Shown in pieces: positions 48,008-59,426 of a stretch of DNA of 64,000 bases. Origin of the DNA: Isoetes taiwanensis (taxonomy: Eukaryota > Streptophyta > Lycopodiopsida > Isoetales > Isoetaceae); assembly GCA_021234155.1 (NCBI GenBank), contig JAJEKV010000052.1, positions 5,828,380 through 5,892,379 on the forward strand, given 5' to 3'. Both the position numbers and the translations under genes were made by a program. Position 1 is the stretch's first letter. Each line of letters opens with the position of its first letter. The notes below the pieces were generated by a model. It did not search any database. It was not told the origin of the DNA and worked only from the letters and a program-made list of their open reading frames with translations.

Positions 48008-49975
48008 ATGGACTCCATTCTTCATTATCATCTCTCTCTTTGTCATCACGTTGCTATGCAAAGTCCTTCTCCTTCTGCGATTCCCTTCACCAGTAGCTAT
48101 TCGAGGTCTTGCATTTTTCCGTATAACTCCAGATTAGAATGTGCTTCTCATTTTCCTATTGGGCACCTATTTGGTCGAAGATGTATGGGAGCTAATTGCA
48201 TTCGAGCTTCCAGCGATGTCTTAAAAACTGCACCGCACATTCCCAGGAGAAAAAACTTAGCAGTATTTCTTTCCGGTGGAGGCTCGAATTTCAAAGCAAT
48301 CCATAATGCCACATTAGAGAACACCATCAATGGCAATGTTGTTGTCGTTGTTTCTGACAAACCAGGTAAGTTACACGCTTTATGGTATCAGATGAATCTC
48401 TGTTTCGAGTTTGAGCTGCTTTCTTTGCCATCAATCAGGATCCAAGGGTTGCGAATATGCTAAAGAGAACAATATTGCGACTATATCCTTTCCGAAAGGA
48501 AAATATGCTCCTGAGGGTATTTCTGAGACTGAACTAATAACAACTCTCAGGTCTGCAACTTATATTTCATGGCTTGGGTGTTAGCATTGTGTTGAATTGG
48601 TGTAACAGTTAACAGTTTGTATGTTTCTAATCCACATGGTCGATTGCAGAAGCTTTGCTGTTGATTATCTGATTCTTGCTGGATATTTAAAATTCATGCC
48701 CGAACAAATTGTAAAAGCATATCCTCGCTCCATACTAAATGTACATCCTGCTCTTCTTCCTGCTTTTGGTGGTAAAGGAATGTATGGTCAAAAGGTGCAC
48801 GAAGCTGTGATAAGATCTGGCGCTCGGTATGATCACCTTATGGCTGTTTTCTGCTTTATTTGTTCCTGATTTCTTAGTGGAATTTCTTTAGTTAGGCACT
48901 TTATCTTGATCTTTTTAATTTAATGGCCAATCTTTATAAATGCTAAAAGAGTTAAGAGTTTGTCTGCCGTTCTGAAGAAAATAGTAGAGGCCATGCATGA
49001 GGCTTCTTATTTTGCATTCTCATTGAAGGCAGCATCCAAAGGAAAGTTATAGACTGCATATTGGAATAACGGAGATTGCCATATGGCATGCTATAGCATA
49101 TAAGGAATATAGGATACCTGCAATCACTTGTTGAACAAAGGAACAATGTATTGCTTAATTTGCACTACTACTTCAGATGAAGTTCAATCTTCTCACAAGG
49201 ACAGCCTCCCATTGGTTTCTTTGATGTGTCATATAATCAATTTTTTGCAAAGGAAAAACTAGGTTTTATGATCTTATGGAATTGTTTCCCATGTTATTGG
49301 CTATGATGCTCTATTTTCACAGTTTGCCCGACCCAACTGAAGAAAAATTTTCTCTGAGCCAAAACATACCTGAGGAGTGCGAATTTCTTTGTTCATTGGT
49401 TTTATGTTATTTGTTTTGGTTTGGAGAGCTATTGACGGGTAATGACGTTATGTGATTGGCCATGATGCTGTATTTTCACAGTTTGCCTGATCCCATGTGA
49501 AGAAAAATTAGTTCTGAGCCAATGCATACTGACGTGTAAAGATCTATTTAATTTTTTTGTTTAATGTTTCTATCTGTCTTGATTGGGAGTTGATTTTAAT
49601 AAACGAGTTATTGGCTAGGATGATGTGTTTTACAAATATGTATAGGTTTTCAGGACCAACCATTCATTTTGTTGATGAAGTATATGACCATGGTCCAATC
49701 CTAGCTCAACGTGTTGTTCCAGTTTCAGCAGATGATACAGCGAATGCACTTGCAACGAGAGTTCTGGAACAGGTAAATGGTATTCTTTATCCTCTTAGAA
49801 AACTTTGTTCTTTGATACTTATTGTACTTGGGTCTTGAGTAGATATGCTAGTTTATTTTTGCAGGAACATGTAGTTTATAGAGAGGCCATTGCTGCACTT
49901 TGTGATGATCGTATCTATTGGCGAGAGGATGGCGTCCCTTTCATACTTGATCAATTAAGTGGCATGAGATATTGA
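48008..49975 (+). CDS. purN: Phosphoribosylglycinamide formyltransferase (PurN type), five exons
   Basis: Transfers a formyl group from 10-formyl-tetrahydrofolate to GAR, the third step of purine synthesis. In plants it is a separate PurN-like protein in plastids/mitochondria. Exons: 48008-48365, 48439-48550, 48650-48826, 49646-49772 and 49865-49975. All introns are GT-AG, and the joined frame is 294 codons plus stop. Residues 1-79 are Ser/His/Arg-rich and acid-poor, a likely transit peptide. The domain starts RRKNLAVFLSGGGSN (GGGSN at 90-94, phosphate binding). Catalytic Asn187 and His189 lie in ILNVHPALLP and Asp230 in VDEVYDHGP, equivalent to Asn106, His108 and Asp144 of E. coli PurN. The end, WREDGVP...SGMRY, matches plant family members in length. 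No frameshift or missing residue is seen; the start is the only ATG giving a targeting peptide. Intron 3 is 819 bp and contains an internal duplication. Confidence 0.92.
49290..49535. repeat. Duplicated segment inside intron 3 of the PurN-type gene
   Basis: About 85 bp from TTGGCTATGATGCTCTATTT to AACATACCTGA (49301-49376) is repeated at about 49458-49530 with roughly 85% identity. Both contain TTTTCACAGTTTGCC and GAAGAAAAAT. Confidence 0.75.
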
Positions 49976-51070
49976 ATGGAATTTGGCTTATTCGAGTTGA
50001 TGCAGTAATGTTGGATGTTGTAAACAAGGTGGGAGAAAATTCTGTGACGTGTGATATGTAGGTAAGATCTATCCCTAGTCCTTTTATGGAGCAGTGGATT
50101 TCACAATGATAAGCAAATCAAATCAAACAAGTCGGATTCCCAAACCAAGTTTTAGCTGGAACAATCGATCTGGGTTGCTGGCTGAATTGAACTGCGCTGC
50201 GATGAGTCTAGTGGTATAGGATATGCCAATGTATCTCCATTCATATCTTTATCTGGCTGTTTATAAAAATGTTGAGCATAGGGGAAGACTTATGGTTTAA
50301 CGTTTTGGTCGAAGACTTGGTTCTGGTATTGTAGTCCCATTTGACAAGGTCATCTAATGATCATGGACATGGACTTCTGGTCCTGGGTGCTGGGTCCTAT
50401 GGTAGAACCATATGCTGATTTTCTTCACCACTGCCTTCAATTAAGGTTATGTTGCAATCTGCGGAACAACAGTCTGCCACATAAGGTGCACAACTCCAGG
50501 ATGGTAATTGTGGAAAGAATCAGTTGGAAAATGTGGGCCGTTGGCCTGCAACTGGCTTGGGATTGACAGGCCTACTTGTTTGGGGTTGAGGTGGTGTCAG
50601 TTGTGCAACCTCCAGACAGCTAGTAGTCAGATCCTTAACTGCGTTATGTGCCTCTTCTGTTGTAAGCTTCGTAATTTCTCCTAACTTTGTAATCTCATTG
50701 TAACATTTTTTTGTGATAATGTAAGAAGAGATTCCATGTCTGATATATGTCATTAGTTATGTGACTGGGCAAGAATTTCACCATTTGACCAATTTTGCAA
50801 TTAATTTGAGCATTCTGGGAAAGAGCTGACACAATGCAGTCACATGCAAGATGCAGATGCGGCAAGTACAATAGTTCTCAATTAAATAATTGAAGTTGTG
50901 CTTTATTTCCAATGTTGTGTTTGGCTAAAAGGGGTCCCCCCCCCGGGGCGGGGTGCCTAAAATTGGAATTCAATCGGAACTATTTTTTCTCCCTGTTTTT
51001 CAATGGTTAAAGTCATTTCCGGCAATGTTTTGGCCTCTTTTTTGCAGTTTTTCTGTTTTTTGGCCTGTTT
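49976..51070. other. 3' flank of the PurN-type gene, no gene seen
   Basis: No domain-bearing frame. A run of ten C followed by GGGGCGGGG lies at about 50937-50952. The minus-strand frame 50520-50753 has no recognisable motif. Confidence 0.35.
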
Positions 51071-51229
51071 CAAGCCAAGTTTAACTGCAGGTTTGCCAAA
51101 AACAACACATGGCTCCAAAGACTAAACAAGCTGATGCATTCCACCCCTGAATGTACATGGCCCACTGTATGAAAATTCAAATTTGAGCGCTGTGTTGTTT
51201 TTGACAAACCTGCTGTTAAACTTGGTTTG
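51071..51229. mobile_element. MITE-like element with 39 bp inverted ends
   Basis: Ends 51071-51109 and 51191-51229 are inverted copies with about four mismatches (CAAGCCAAGTTTAACTGCAG against CAAACCAAGTTTAACAGCAG). The total length is 159 bp and there is no coding sequence. No clear target duplication is visible. Confidence 0.75.
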
Positions 51230-51539
51230 TCATAGGTTCTCTTCGATTCACTCTCAAGCCGTTGTGGCATGCATTGCCTCCTCAAAGGTCTTTGAACGTC
51301 TGGAAAAAGAGGAAGCCCTTGGTGGCATCGACTGCATTGCATGCAAACCTCTTTCCTTGTTTTGTGGCTTCAAAGGATGCAGTCCTCTTTCCTCGTTTTG
51401 TGGCTTCCCTTTGATCGCCCCCGCTCGTGGCCTCCTTTACCAAAAAACTCAGAAGAGGTGGCAGCGTTGGTGTTTCCCCGCTTGATGCATAGTATTATAA
51501 TGAATGGCTTCGCACTTGGCCAGCATTTCGTGGAAAATA

Positions 51540-52000
51540 TCATCTGACTTCATAGGACTTTCATCTATAGGAAATTGTGGCAGATAGCATAGGTGGGGCT
51601 AGGTTAGGACTTGATTTAGCATTGTTACAAATTCTTGCGTTTGCTCCCCCCTTGCCCCATCTTCTCATTGGGCATTAAACATCTCCATTGCATGTGGAAC
51701 TGCATCTGAGATAGAAATATCATTCCTAAGCACTGGGTGCTTCTCTTGCTTTTCTGGCAGATTTTTCATCGCTTGCTCAGAGTGAATGTGAAGGTCCATT
51801 CATAGCCACGAGTTAGCCCACTCCGCCTTGTATGCAAGTTGTTGCCTGAGACTATTGAACATTGATTTGTCTTATATGACAATGTTCACATAGCATGGGC
51901 ATAGATCCAATCTCATTTTCAGTCGCATCTTATGAAGCCTTGCTAGAGCTATATGACAAAAGTATCTAAAGTTGAAATCTTAGATATAGAAATGTTAGAT
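51540..52000 (-). pseudogene. Decayed coding-like stretch, family unknown
   Basis: The minus strand has broken frames with protein-like composition, e.g. KHPVLRNDISISDAVPHAME and SDDIFHEMLAKCEAIHYNTM, interrupted by stops. It could be a remnant of a transposase or of a host gene; I do not recognise it. Confidence 0.25.
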
Positions 52001-52287
52001 AATTTGTACAGCCATAACCTATGGCAAGTCCCATAAGCAAAGTTGATAAATTCAAGAGTCCCATAAGCAAACTTGATAAATTCAAAGACTCGCAAGTTTC
52101 TAGTGTCAAGACACCATTAGAAATGCAAAATACTAATCCTATGTTATAAAGTTTTATTGTAAGTGTTGGACCCAGCCCTAAAGCGAGGTTTTGATTGGCA
52201 TAATTGGACGATCACGATTCAACATAAAATGGGCAGCATTGTTGCCCTATTAAGGCTTTACAGTAGCAGAGCAGAGGAGGGGTCGAC

Positions 52288-52422
52288 ATGGAGCAGAGCA
52301 GAGAAAGGGTCGGCGTGGATCAGAGCATAGACGCTGATGGTTCTGCTGAAACAATGTGCAAGGCAAAATGGTCGTCCTGCACCAACCGCTTCTTCAAATT
52401 TGGACTCACAGCTACAAGGTGA
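52288..52422 (+). pseudogene. Short frame with weak Myb/SANT-like resemblance
   Basis: 44 codons: an acidic N-terminus then CKAKWSSCTNRFF, faintly like the start of plant Myb/SANT-like DNA-binding domains. It stops at once, and no continuation is found in the next 200 bp. It may be a truncated transposon-associated protein or chance. Confidence 0.2.
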
Positions 52423-52500
52423 TGAGGCTTAGCAGAGATCTCTCATGAAGTTAGCTATGGAGATTCATGGTGCAATACAAAGAGTAGGTTTTCTAAGGAA

Positions 52501-52568
52501 GGTTATTTCTGCAAATGAATGAGGTTATTTCTGCAAATGAATATGGTTATTTCTGCAAATGAATATGG
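52501..52568 (+). repeat. Three copies of a 23-24 bp minisatellite
   Basis: GGTTATTTCTGCAAATGAAT is repeated three times with GA or AT spacers. Confidence 0.85.
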
Positions 52569-52810
52569 GCTTCATTTTGGGTCTACAACGAAAGTACTGC
52601 CTTTAACAATAGCGGAGATGCACAAAGAATATTTATTACCAGCAAAGAAGTTTCCAACGTGAAGTCTGTTAGAACAAATTTCACAAATTAGCGGGAGGCC
52701 TTCTAATCTCAAGGGAAAATTAATCTGCTCCTTCGGGTAGCCTTTGCATGAGATTTTAGGATTTGCTTCTTCAGATCAATCATAAAGCATACCCTGGGCA
52801 CAGATTCCTG

Positions 52811-53041
52811 TTAAAATTCTAAAGTGATAAATTCACCGACCAGATACAACGCCTTCAAGGCAACTTCATTCCAGTACTTACAGCTTAGACTCTTGAACGA
52901 GCCCCACATTGGAAATAAAATGGCATCAGGACAATCTGGATTGGCTCTCCATCTCAGGAGATAGAATTTCCCTTGTTCACATGAGATGAATCCTCTTCTC
53001 AAAAGTATCTCCACATCCCTAGGAGAAATAGTTTTTGCCAC
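52811..53041 (-). pseudogene. DUF4283-like (LINE/retroelement ORF1) fragment
   Basis: The minus strand reads FVAKTISPRDVEILLRRGFI, YLLRWRANPDCPDAILFPMW, SFKSLSCKYWNEVALKALY, VGEFITLEF. A hydrophobic core with a LLRxG then LxRWxPxxD then WxxFxxLxxxYW then LxxVGxFI pattern is that of DUF4283, found in ORF1 of many plant LINEs and in related nucleic-acid-binding proteins. If so, this comes from a LINE clade different from the coiled-coil one elsewhere in the window. Confidence 0.5.
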
Positions 53042-53173
53042 AAAATAAGCATTCCCCCAGCCAAATGAATTGAGGAAGAGATGGAGCCCTGCAGATTCTT
53101 TCCATTGCCCTCCTCTTGACTGCTAAGGTAGGCTAAGGTTGCCCTCCTCATGACACCAAGCATATCCAGTTTC

Positions 53174-53473
53174 CTAATTCTGTTTGCAACCACAGATGGG
53201 TGTAAAGAAAGCTCTCCATCCTTTTTTTATTCCACCTCTTGGGACTTCCAAAACATCCTCTTGATCCATTACCTTAGTTGGAGCAGCCATCCCTCCAACG
53301 ATTAACTCTTTACCTCCTTTCATATAACTCAACATGGACATTAGCTCGCAGGCAATTGTAGTGGAACCAAGAGTTGTTGGATCGATAACTCCTGTCAACT
53401 CACGAAGAAGAGATTGTTTGTTTGCTACAAACCATCTAGCGGTGACACCTCCAGCCAAAGAAAATAGGTGCAT
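53174..53473 (-). pseudogene. Unidentified coding stretch, possibly a captured exon
   Basis: 99 codons starting MHLFSLAGGVTARWFVANKQ and including TTIACELMSMLSYMKGGKEL then VMDQEDVLEVPRGG. The composition is that of a real globular, helical protein. It lies just upstream (in coding direction) of the DUF4283-like piece and downstream of another open stretch (53930-53700). I do not recognise the family. Confidence 0.4.
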
Positions 53474-53689
53474 TAAAAATTCTTTTTCCTCAAGAAAGGG
53501 GATCCACAGCTCTCCAGACTACCCAGCTAGTTCACCCCAGAATGTGCAATCCGAGCACATGATTATTATAAGTTAGGATAAGAACCTACCTCAAGACAAC
53601 TCAAAGATGTGATTGTCGTTACTGGCTGAGGAGGATTTGGCCATACTTCATTTTTTCAACCTTATGACAAGATAAAAAGATTGAACCAA

Positions 53690-53935
53690 CAAAGGGCAAC
53701 TATAGTTGAATCAATAAATTTTAGCGACAATCTATCCTCAGCCCATTCTTTGTGAATGGCCTCACTATTGCCTGGGTATTCGGCTAGCCAACTTTCAACA
53801 AGAAGCTGGGGTATCTCAGGCATTACTCCTGATTCACCAATAAATAGATGATCTGGGAAGAACCTTTCCTCAACCAGGGCCTTCCACAGCTTTGTAATAC
53901 TGCCCTCAAGCCAACCGCATGAGATATATTAGAAT
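53690..53935 (-). pseudogene. Unidentified coding stretch, about 80 codons
   Basis: The minus strand is open from CGWLEGSITKLWKALVEERF through FPDHLFIGESGVMPEIPQLL and VESWLAEYPGNSEAIHKEWA to DRLSLKFIDSTI. Both helix-forming composition and absence of stops argue for a genuine exon, perhaps of the same gene as 53473-53174. No ATG or clear family was found. Confidence 0.4.
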
Positions 53936-53949
53936 TGTCGATAGTTTTA

Positions 53950-54477
53950 GAAGTTACTGCTCCGATTAGTTGAAGTATGTAGGAATGCGTTTCATATCAA
54001 TTGTACAATATACCTTAGCTTTAACCTTTTCTTAATGCACTCCATTATTAACTTCATATTTGGCTATATTTTGAGAAAATTAAGGAACTTGTGGAAGAGA
54101 CTTACTTTTATCAAACTCACTGTCTTGATAAGGTCTGTTCTGATTGTATGAGGATTCAAATGTCTTGTTATTTTATGCTCCTCTGTGGACATGAAATGCC
54201 TTGGTGCAATGATCCACTTTACCTAAGTCTCTGCTGCTAGCCATGAAATTTCTAAGGCATTCCCTTTGGATAGAAGAGCTTGAAACAAAAACACCAAGAA
54301 TCATTATCCACTTGAAAACTGCAATGCACAAAAATCTGCAGCCATAACTCTCCGTAAAGCCTAAGCTACCTAACCATTCACTTTCCCTGAATTGCAGGTC
54401 CACTTCATGAGAGATCAATAATGCTCCCATGGCGCTAGAGCTCGAACTCTTGTAGTGACAGTCACCATCACTTAACC
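53950..54477. other. Spacer before the large inverted repeat
   Basis: No gene is supported. CTCTTGTAGTG at about 54428-54438 is identical, on the minus strand, to the first 11 bases of the CACTA-type end at 29447. On the same minus strand a tRNA-like B box (GAGTTCGAGCTC) overlaps its edge. Confidence 0.3.
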
Positions 54478-56198
54478 GGTAGAACAGAAATAAATGGGTA
54501 GAATAGAAGTAGAACTGACCTGTTACAGAGTAAGGTAGAACAGAAATAGGATGAACTGACCTCTTACAGAATAAATAGGTAGAGGTCATGTATATGTATA
54601 TATATCATTTACTTTCTATATCTTAACAATTATCAATTTTTTTTTTAACAATCACTTATTATGTTTTAGGCTTTTAAGGGAGCAGGGAAATCATACTTCA
54701 CGAAATGTTGGCAATTATGATGCTTTTGTAAAGATAGAACGAGTTACCTTTTTTTTTTTTTTTTTTTTTTTGATATATGTTTTGAGAATATGTGTAGCTC
54801 CATTCATACAACGAGTGTCATTTGTTCGTTCATGTTGTAGTCCGGCTGAGCTCGACATTTCTTCTCGGACTTGGACATAAGGTAACTGCGTTACATGCAT
54901 ATGATAGTATTAAAATATGAGACTTTTGATGAGTTTTTTTTCTTTTTTTTAGTGCTCCCTTGATTTTAAAACAACTCGCTTTTGAGTGACAAAGAGGATG
55001 ATGACATGTTTAACAAATTTGAATTTATTCAAATCTAATAGATATATGTGAAGGATAACATGATAAAATTATATGTAATTTTACTCTTATTGATAAAAGT
55101 ATAAAATTACTTTCTAAACTAATTTTCATTCTAATCTATTTGAAATTAAATCTTGATCTAAGATAAATTTTGTATAATTAAAATTCTATTTTTTTAAAAT
55201 ATTTAAAGAAAGTTCTAAATTGATATTAATTAAATGATTACATTTATGTTTAAACTATGTGTCATTATGTTTATGTTTCGATTTAAAAAAAAATGAATAG
55301 TTTATTATTGATTTATTCAATATTTATTATTAAACCATTAACTTTATCATTTAATTAATTTCAACCTAAAACTTTTCTTAAAGTGTTTTAAAAAATATAA
55401 AAATTTGTAAATTGTGAAAATTCTCATAATATTTTTAAGTTATCACTTATCAAACCATCGAATATCATTTAGAAATTATCATGATTGCCAAATTTTAAAT
55501 TTGTTAAATCACTGAAAATTGAAATCTTATATCCTTGAAATATTTAATTCTAAATAGATAAAATTAGTTTGAAAAAGAATTTTATACTTTAATAACTATT
55601 AAAGTGTTTATTTAAAGATAAACTTATATAATTAGAACTTATAAAAAGCATATCTTAAATATACATATGCTTACTATACATATAATATCAAAAGCATATC
55701 TAAATTGACAAAAAAAAGAATGTCAACACATTTATCGAGATAACTGTAAGTAAAGGAAAAGGAGAACAGGTGCTACAAGCATGATACATGCAAAGCAAAC
55801 ATAAATAGCACCTGCAATCCCATGTCTATGTGGTATCCCTATGTCATAAATAGGGCATGAAGAAACAGTAAGTCCAAGGGCATACTTTCGACACCACATG
55901 TGACCCCTCAAAATTTGGACTTTTACTCCTTTCTCTCTCCAGTCAATTGCCTTGTTCAAAATGATGACAATAAAAATGGCAACAATAATTAGCCAAACTA
56001 TAAGCACGGCGACCCATGGCAACGCACCTGATGGTGGTCCAAAAATCATTGTTTGTATATAAAAGACTGATTGGCACCAACACATGCAAGCGAGAGTTTG
56101 ATCAGCCTCTGAGATTTCACCTTGTATCAGAATATATGTATTGTTTAATTCTTCTTGATTGTTATAATTTTTATAAGTTCTAATTATATAAGTTTATT
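54478..56198 (+). repeat. Left arm of the giant inverted repeat
   Basis: Reverse complement of 61961-64000 with high identity over its whole length, apart from a MITE insertion in the right arm and small indels. It begins GGTAGAACAGAAATAAATGG at 54478, which pairs with the last bases of the window, so the right arm may run further. It is strongly A/T-rich except for the membrane-protein cassette (55621-56198). The outer edge (54478-54590) holds two tandem copies of a roughly 55 bp GGTAGAACAGAAATA unit. Confidence 0.88.
55732..56085 (-). CDS. Small two-helix membrane protein in the left arm
   Basis: 117 codons from an ATG; a second Met at residue 13 is an alternative start. A hydrophobic segment (residues about 23-43, PWVAVLIVWLIIVAIFIVII) is followed by a basic, Cys-containing loop (REKGVKVQILRGHMWCRKYA, VSSCPIYDI) and a second hydrophobic segment (GIAGAIYVCFACIMLVAPVL to the C-terminus). 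It is a likely double-spanning membrane protein, with no family I recognise. The same gene lies inverted in the right arm with a frameshift. It is flanked by short inverted repeats (55610-55650 and 56160-56198), so the cassette may move or duplicate as a unit. Expression is unknown. Confidence 0.5.
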   Translation of the reverse strand: MCWCQSVFYIQTMIFGPPSGALPWVAVLIVWLIIVAIFIVIILNKAIDWREKGVKVQILRGHMWCRKYALGLTVSSCPIYDIGIPHRHGIAGAIYVCFACIMLVAPVLLFLYLQLSR

Positions 56199-56471
56199 AT
56201 TAAACCATTAACTTTATCATTTAATTAATTTCAACCTAAAACTTTTCTTAAAGTGTTTTAAAAAATATAAAAATTTGTAAATTGTGAAAATTCTCATAAT
56301 ATTTTTAAGTTATCACTTATCAAGCCATCGAATATCACTTAGAAATTATCATGATTGCCAAATTTTAAAATTGTTAAATCACTGAAATCTGATATCCTTC
56401 AAAGATTTAATTCTAAATAGATAAAATTAGTTTGAAAAAGAATTTTATACTTTAATAACGTTTAAAGTGTT
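56199..56471 (+). repeat. Extra direct copy of inner arm sequence
   Basis: Repeats about 55326-55615 in the same orientation (TTAATTAATTTCAACCTAAA, AAATTGTGAAAATTCTCATA and following). It lies between the left cassette and the Copia element, so the left side carries one more copy than a simple palindrome would. Confidence 0.85.
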
Positions 56472-56476
56472 TATTT

Positions 56477-56609
56477 TGTGAAAGTGAAACAAGAAGAAGA
56501 GAAGAAGATGCTCTATTGAAGTAATGAAAAAGGAGAATAAGCCTAGCTATATAGTCATAGGTTAGGGTTAGGTCATAGGTTAGGGTTAGGTCAGTTTCTA
56601 ACTCTAATA
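56477..56609 (-). repeat. 3' LTR of the Copia element
   Basis: 133 bp. It contains a tandem pair of 18 bp units with TAGGTTAGGGTTAGGTCA, resembling interstitial telomeric sequence. TATTT precedes it on the plus strand. Confidence 0.92.
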
Positions 56610-56917
56610 CCCCTCCCAAACCCAACCCCAACACACGCAACAAAAACTCGTAGAAGAGAGAACAAATAAAAGCACACTTAAGTGCCTAGTCGCGCCTTAG
56701 AGCCCGCTTCATCCGCTTGAGTTTGACTCAAACCAAAGGCTTAGTCATCCCATCACCCAATTGTTTTCGTAGCACAAAATTGCGCATTGATCATGGTAGT
56801 GTCAAGCCGCTCTCTCATGAAACATAGCCGAGTATCCAAATGCTTTGTTAAGGATGATACTTCCGTCTTTTGTCAATGCTATAGCACCAGAGTTATCCAC
56901 TAATAGTGTGGTCGCCT

Positions 56918-57247
56918 TTATTGACACTCCCAAGTCTTGAAAGAGATTGAGCATCCATAAAATTTCTTGAAATCCAAAGGCACATGGCTTTCAATTCTCG
57001 CTTCGTGGGTGCCGGTGGCCGAGTGGTTTTGCTTTTTCGATGACCACATTATTGGACTCTGTCCAAAAAATGAAAGAAACCCTGTAGTAGACTTTCTAGT
57101 CTCATAATCATGAGATGCAAAGTCTGCATCTGTGTAAAAGGACAGTCTCGGAGATTGATTTCGAAAATAAGAAATCCCCTCAAACATTGTACCTTTCACA
57201 TTAGAGGAAATTTGAGATCTCATTTCATCCCCATAAGAATCCTCCAA
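56918..57247 (-). pseudogene. Copia RNase H
   Basis: RLSFYTDADFASHDYETRKS, then TTGFLSFFGQSPIMWSSKKQ, then SATGTHEAR. The YTDADxA block with catalytic Asp and the WSSKKQ block are diagnostic of Copia RNase H. The usual STAEAE is altered to ATGTHEAR. The upstream junction with RT is split by the insertion at 57268-57630; RT-side coding resumes at about 57720 (HWMAAKRIL). Confidence 0.85.
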
Positions 57248-57267
57248 TGGAATGGCTACCCTCTATT

Positions 57268-57630
57268 AACTGCAATTAATGCAGCACCAATAACTTCATT
57301 CCTGTTGTTTTTCCCCCATAACTTTTGATCCACTTGTCAAAATGTTGCGGCGTTTGTTGCATTAGATGCGGAATGAAAATATCTTTCCAATGATATATAG
57401 TTATGATGTATTTCAATATGGTCATATGCGTTAACCTTAAAAAAATATGATTTTTTGCTTATTTCTTATATATTTATATCGTAAAAGATGTATGAATGGG
57501 TTATCATTAGATAGATCTTGTGAAGACGAACCCATTGCTACAAAAAGTTTTTGAATCGGAGTTCTGGATCAAAAGTTATAATGAAAAAATGATACCATAG
57601 AAGTTAGTTGCAGCTGCATTAATTACGGTC
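57268..57630. mobile_element. MITE-like insertion inside the Copia element
   Basis: Splits the RT/RNase H region. The ends are inverted: CTGCAATTAATGCAGC at 57270 against GTAATTAATGCAGCTGC read from the right end, with the similarity running about 30 bp. The interior is non-coding and repeats TGAAAATATCTTTCCAATGA-like and AAAAGTTATAATG-like phrases. No clean target duplication was found. Confidence 0.55.
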
Positions 57631-57719
57631 ACCACATAATACTGGAATGAGATATACCGAGCTCTTCTCTTATTGGACGGTTTAAAAGCCGACATGGCAT
57701 TTTAAGCATCCCTTAATGG

Positions 57720-58800
57720 GACAAAATGTGATCTCATTTTTCCTCTAATGAGTATGCTAGAATCCTCTTGGCTGCCATCCAATGAGTCCTCTTAGGATGT
57801 TGCATGTATTTGCTAACCTGTCCAACTGCAAATACAATATCAGGCCTTGTAATAGTGGAGTAAATGAGAGAACCAACCAATTGGCTTAAATAAAGTGGTG
57901 TCACACTGCTTCTCCATCAAGATCTAAGGTAAGTCCGATGCCCGTTCATATGGAGCAGAACTGCTTGGAGTCTTCCATATGAAATCTGTTCAAGACTTCC
58001 TTTAATGTATTTGGTTTGACTGAAAGCATGATAGATGTATCTTTTGCCATACCAACTCCTAGGCAGTAGTGCAAAAGTCCTAGGTCTCAGGATTTCAAAC
58101 GACTTGTTGAGTTGCACTTTCAAATCGAAAATAAGATGAGCTGCATCCCCTCGTTATGATGGAATCATCCACATATAGAACAAGAATGCATATCTTGTCA
58201 TGAGCTTGCTTATAATAGAGACTAGGATCTGCCCTAGATCTTTTGAAGCCTAATTTCAGTAAAAATCCATTGATTTTCTTATGCCAGCACCGGCGTGCTT
58301 GTCTTAGCCCATACAAACTCTTTACTTGAAGTTTACAAACAAGTGTTTGCTCACCGGTTTGATAAAGCCATGTGGTTGCTCCATAAAAATGGTTTCCTCG
58401 CAGGTCACCATTGAGGAAAGCACTTTTAAAATCTAGCTGATAAATGGGCCATCCTCTCGCTAGCGCCTAATGCAATAACGCCCCGATTGTTGGCATTCTT
58501 GCCACAGAGCAAAGACATCAATATAGTCAATGCCAAATTCTTGGGCATATCCCTTAGCCACAAGTCCGGCCTTTATGCTTGGCTATGTTTCCATCAGAGT
58601 TATATTTGGTCCTAAAGACCCATTTATTCCCAATGACATCTTGATGTACCGTTTTTTGGGAACAAGCTGCCACCGCACCTTGTTTAATGAGCATGTCATA
58701 TTCGCCTTTCATGGCTTTTTGCCACACCGGGCTTGCCGCCGCCTCCCGGTATGTGGCGTGATCCGTGGTATCCATAATTTGAGTCATGAGAGCATAGTTG
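57720..58800 (-). pseudogene. Copia reverse transcriptase
   Basis: On the minus strand in order: WQKAMKGEYDMLIKQGA, NKWVFRTKYNSDGNIAKHK (RVT_2 start), MYGLRQARRCWHKKINGFLL, ADPSLYYKQ, LVLYVDDSIITRG (YVDD catalytic box), then LVGSLIYSTITRPDIVFAVG and HWMAAKRIL. All are standard Copia polymerase blocks, in several frames. Confidence 0.88.
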
Positions 58801-59426
58801 CAATGGGCTGGTTATGCAAACATGCTTGTTTGACTGGCAGCCTTTGCCGATCTTCCTCGAAAGCAGGGCGGCAGCTTTCTAATGTGGTGTTAGCATCAAC
58901 TTCATGCGCAATTTCGTGTTTCATGAAGGTCATATGTCTCCCATAATCTGTAGCATCATCTAATGAGGTATTCTCCACATTAGAATGATCACCAGGTGAT
59001 CAGAATTCGCGCTTCCCATCGGCCGAAACGTAATCAGACGCACAATGTTTCTTCATGAGCACTTGTGATGGTTGATGCCGGATCTGTGTCCAAATGATTC
59101 CCTGTTGAAAGAGGTGTTGAAGCATTTTCAGATTGAAGGCAGCTCCCTCAATTGGTTCCTCATCATAATAGGAGGCACTTTTCGACAAAGTCAACACTTC
59201 TAGAAATGAAGACTTGCTTTGTTTTTGGATTATACAACTTCCATCCTTTTGACTTATAGGATACCCTATGAAAATGCATTTAGCAGCCCCGTTTTGCTAA
59301 CTTTCCAAGCTTTTGAAGCTTTTCTTGTGGAATGGCAAAGATATGCCAAGCTGCCAAAACCCATAGATTATCTACATTTGGTTTCCTCCCATAGGCGAAG
59401 TTCATAAGGAGTTCCATGAGGGTTGG

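Noticed and set aside
54428-54480. CACTA right end or SINE at the border of the inverted repeat
   Set aside because: CTCTTGTAGTG fits a CACTA terminus and the overlapping boxes fit a SINE, but neither has a second end or body; both were left unassigned.
56530-56600. Interstitial telomere array
   Set aside because: TTAGGG-like units occur only as two 18 bp units inside each Copia LTR, so they are part of the LTR.
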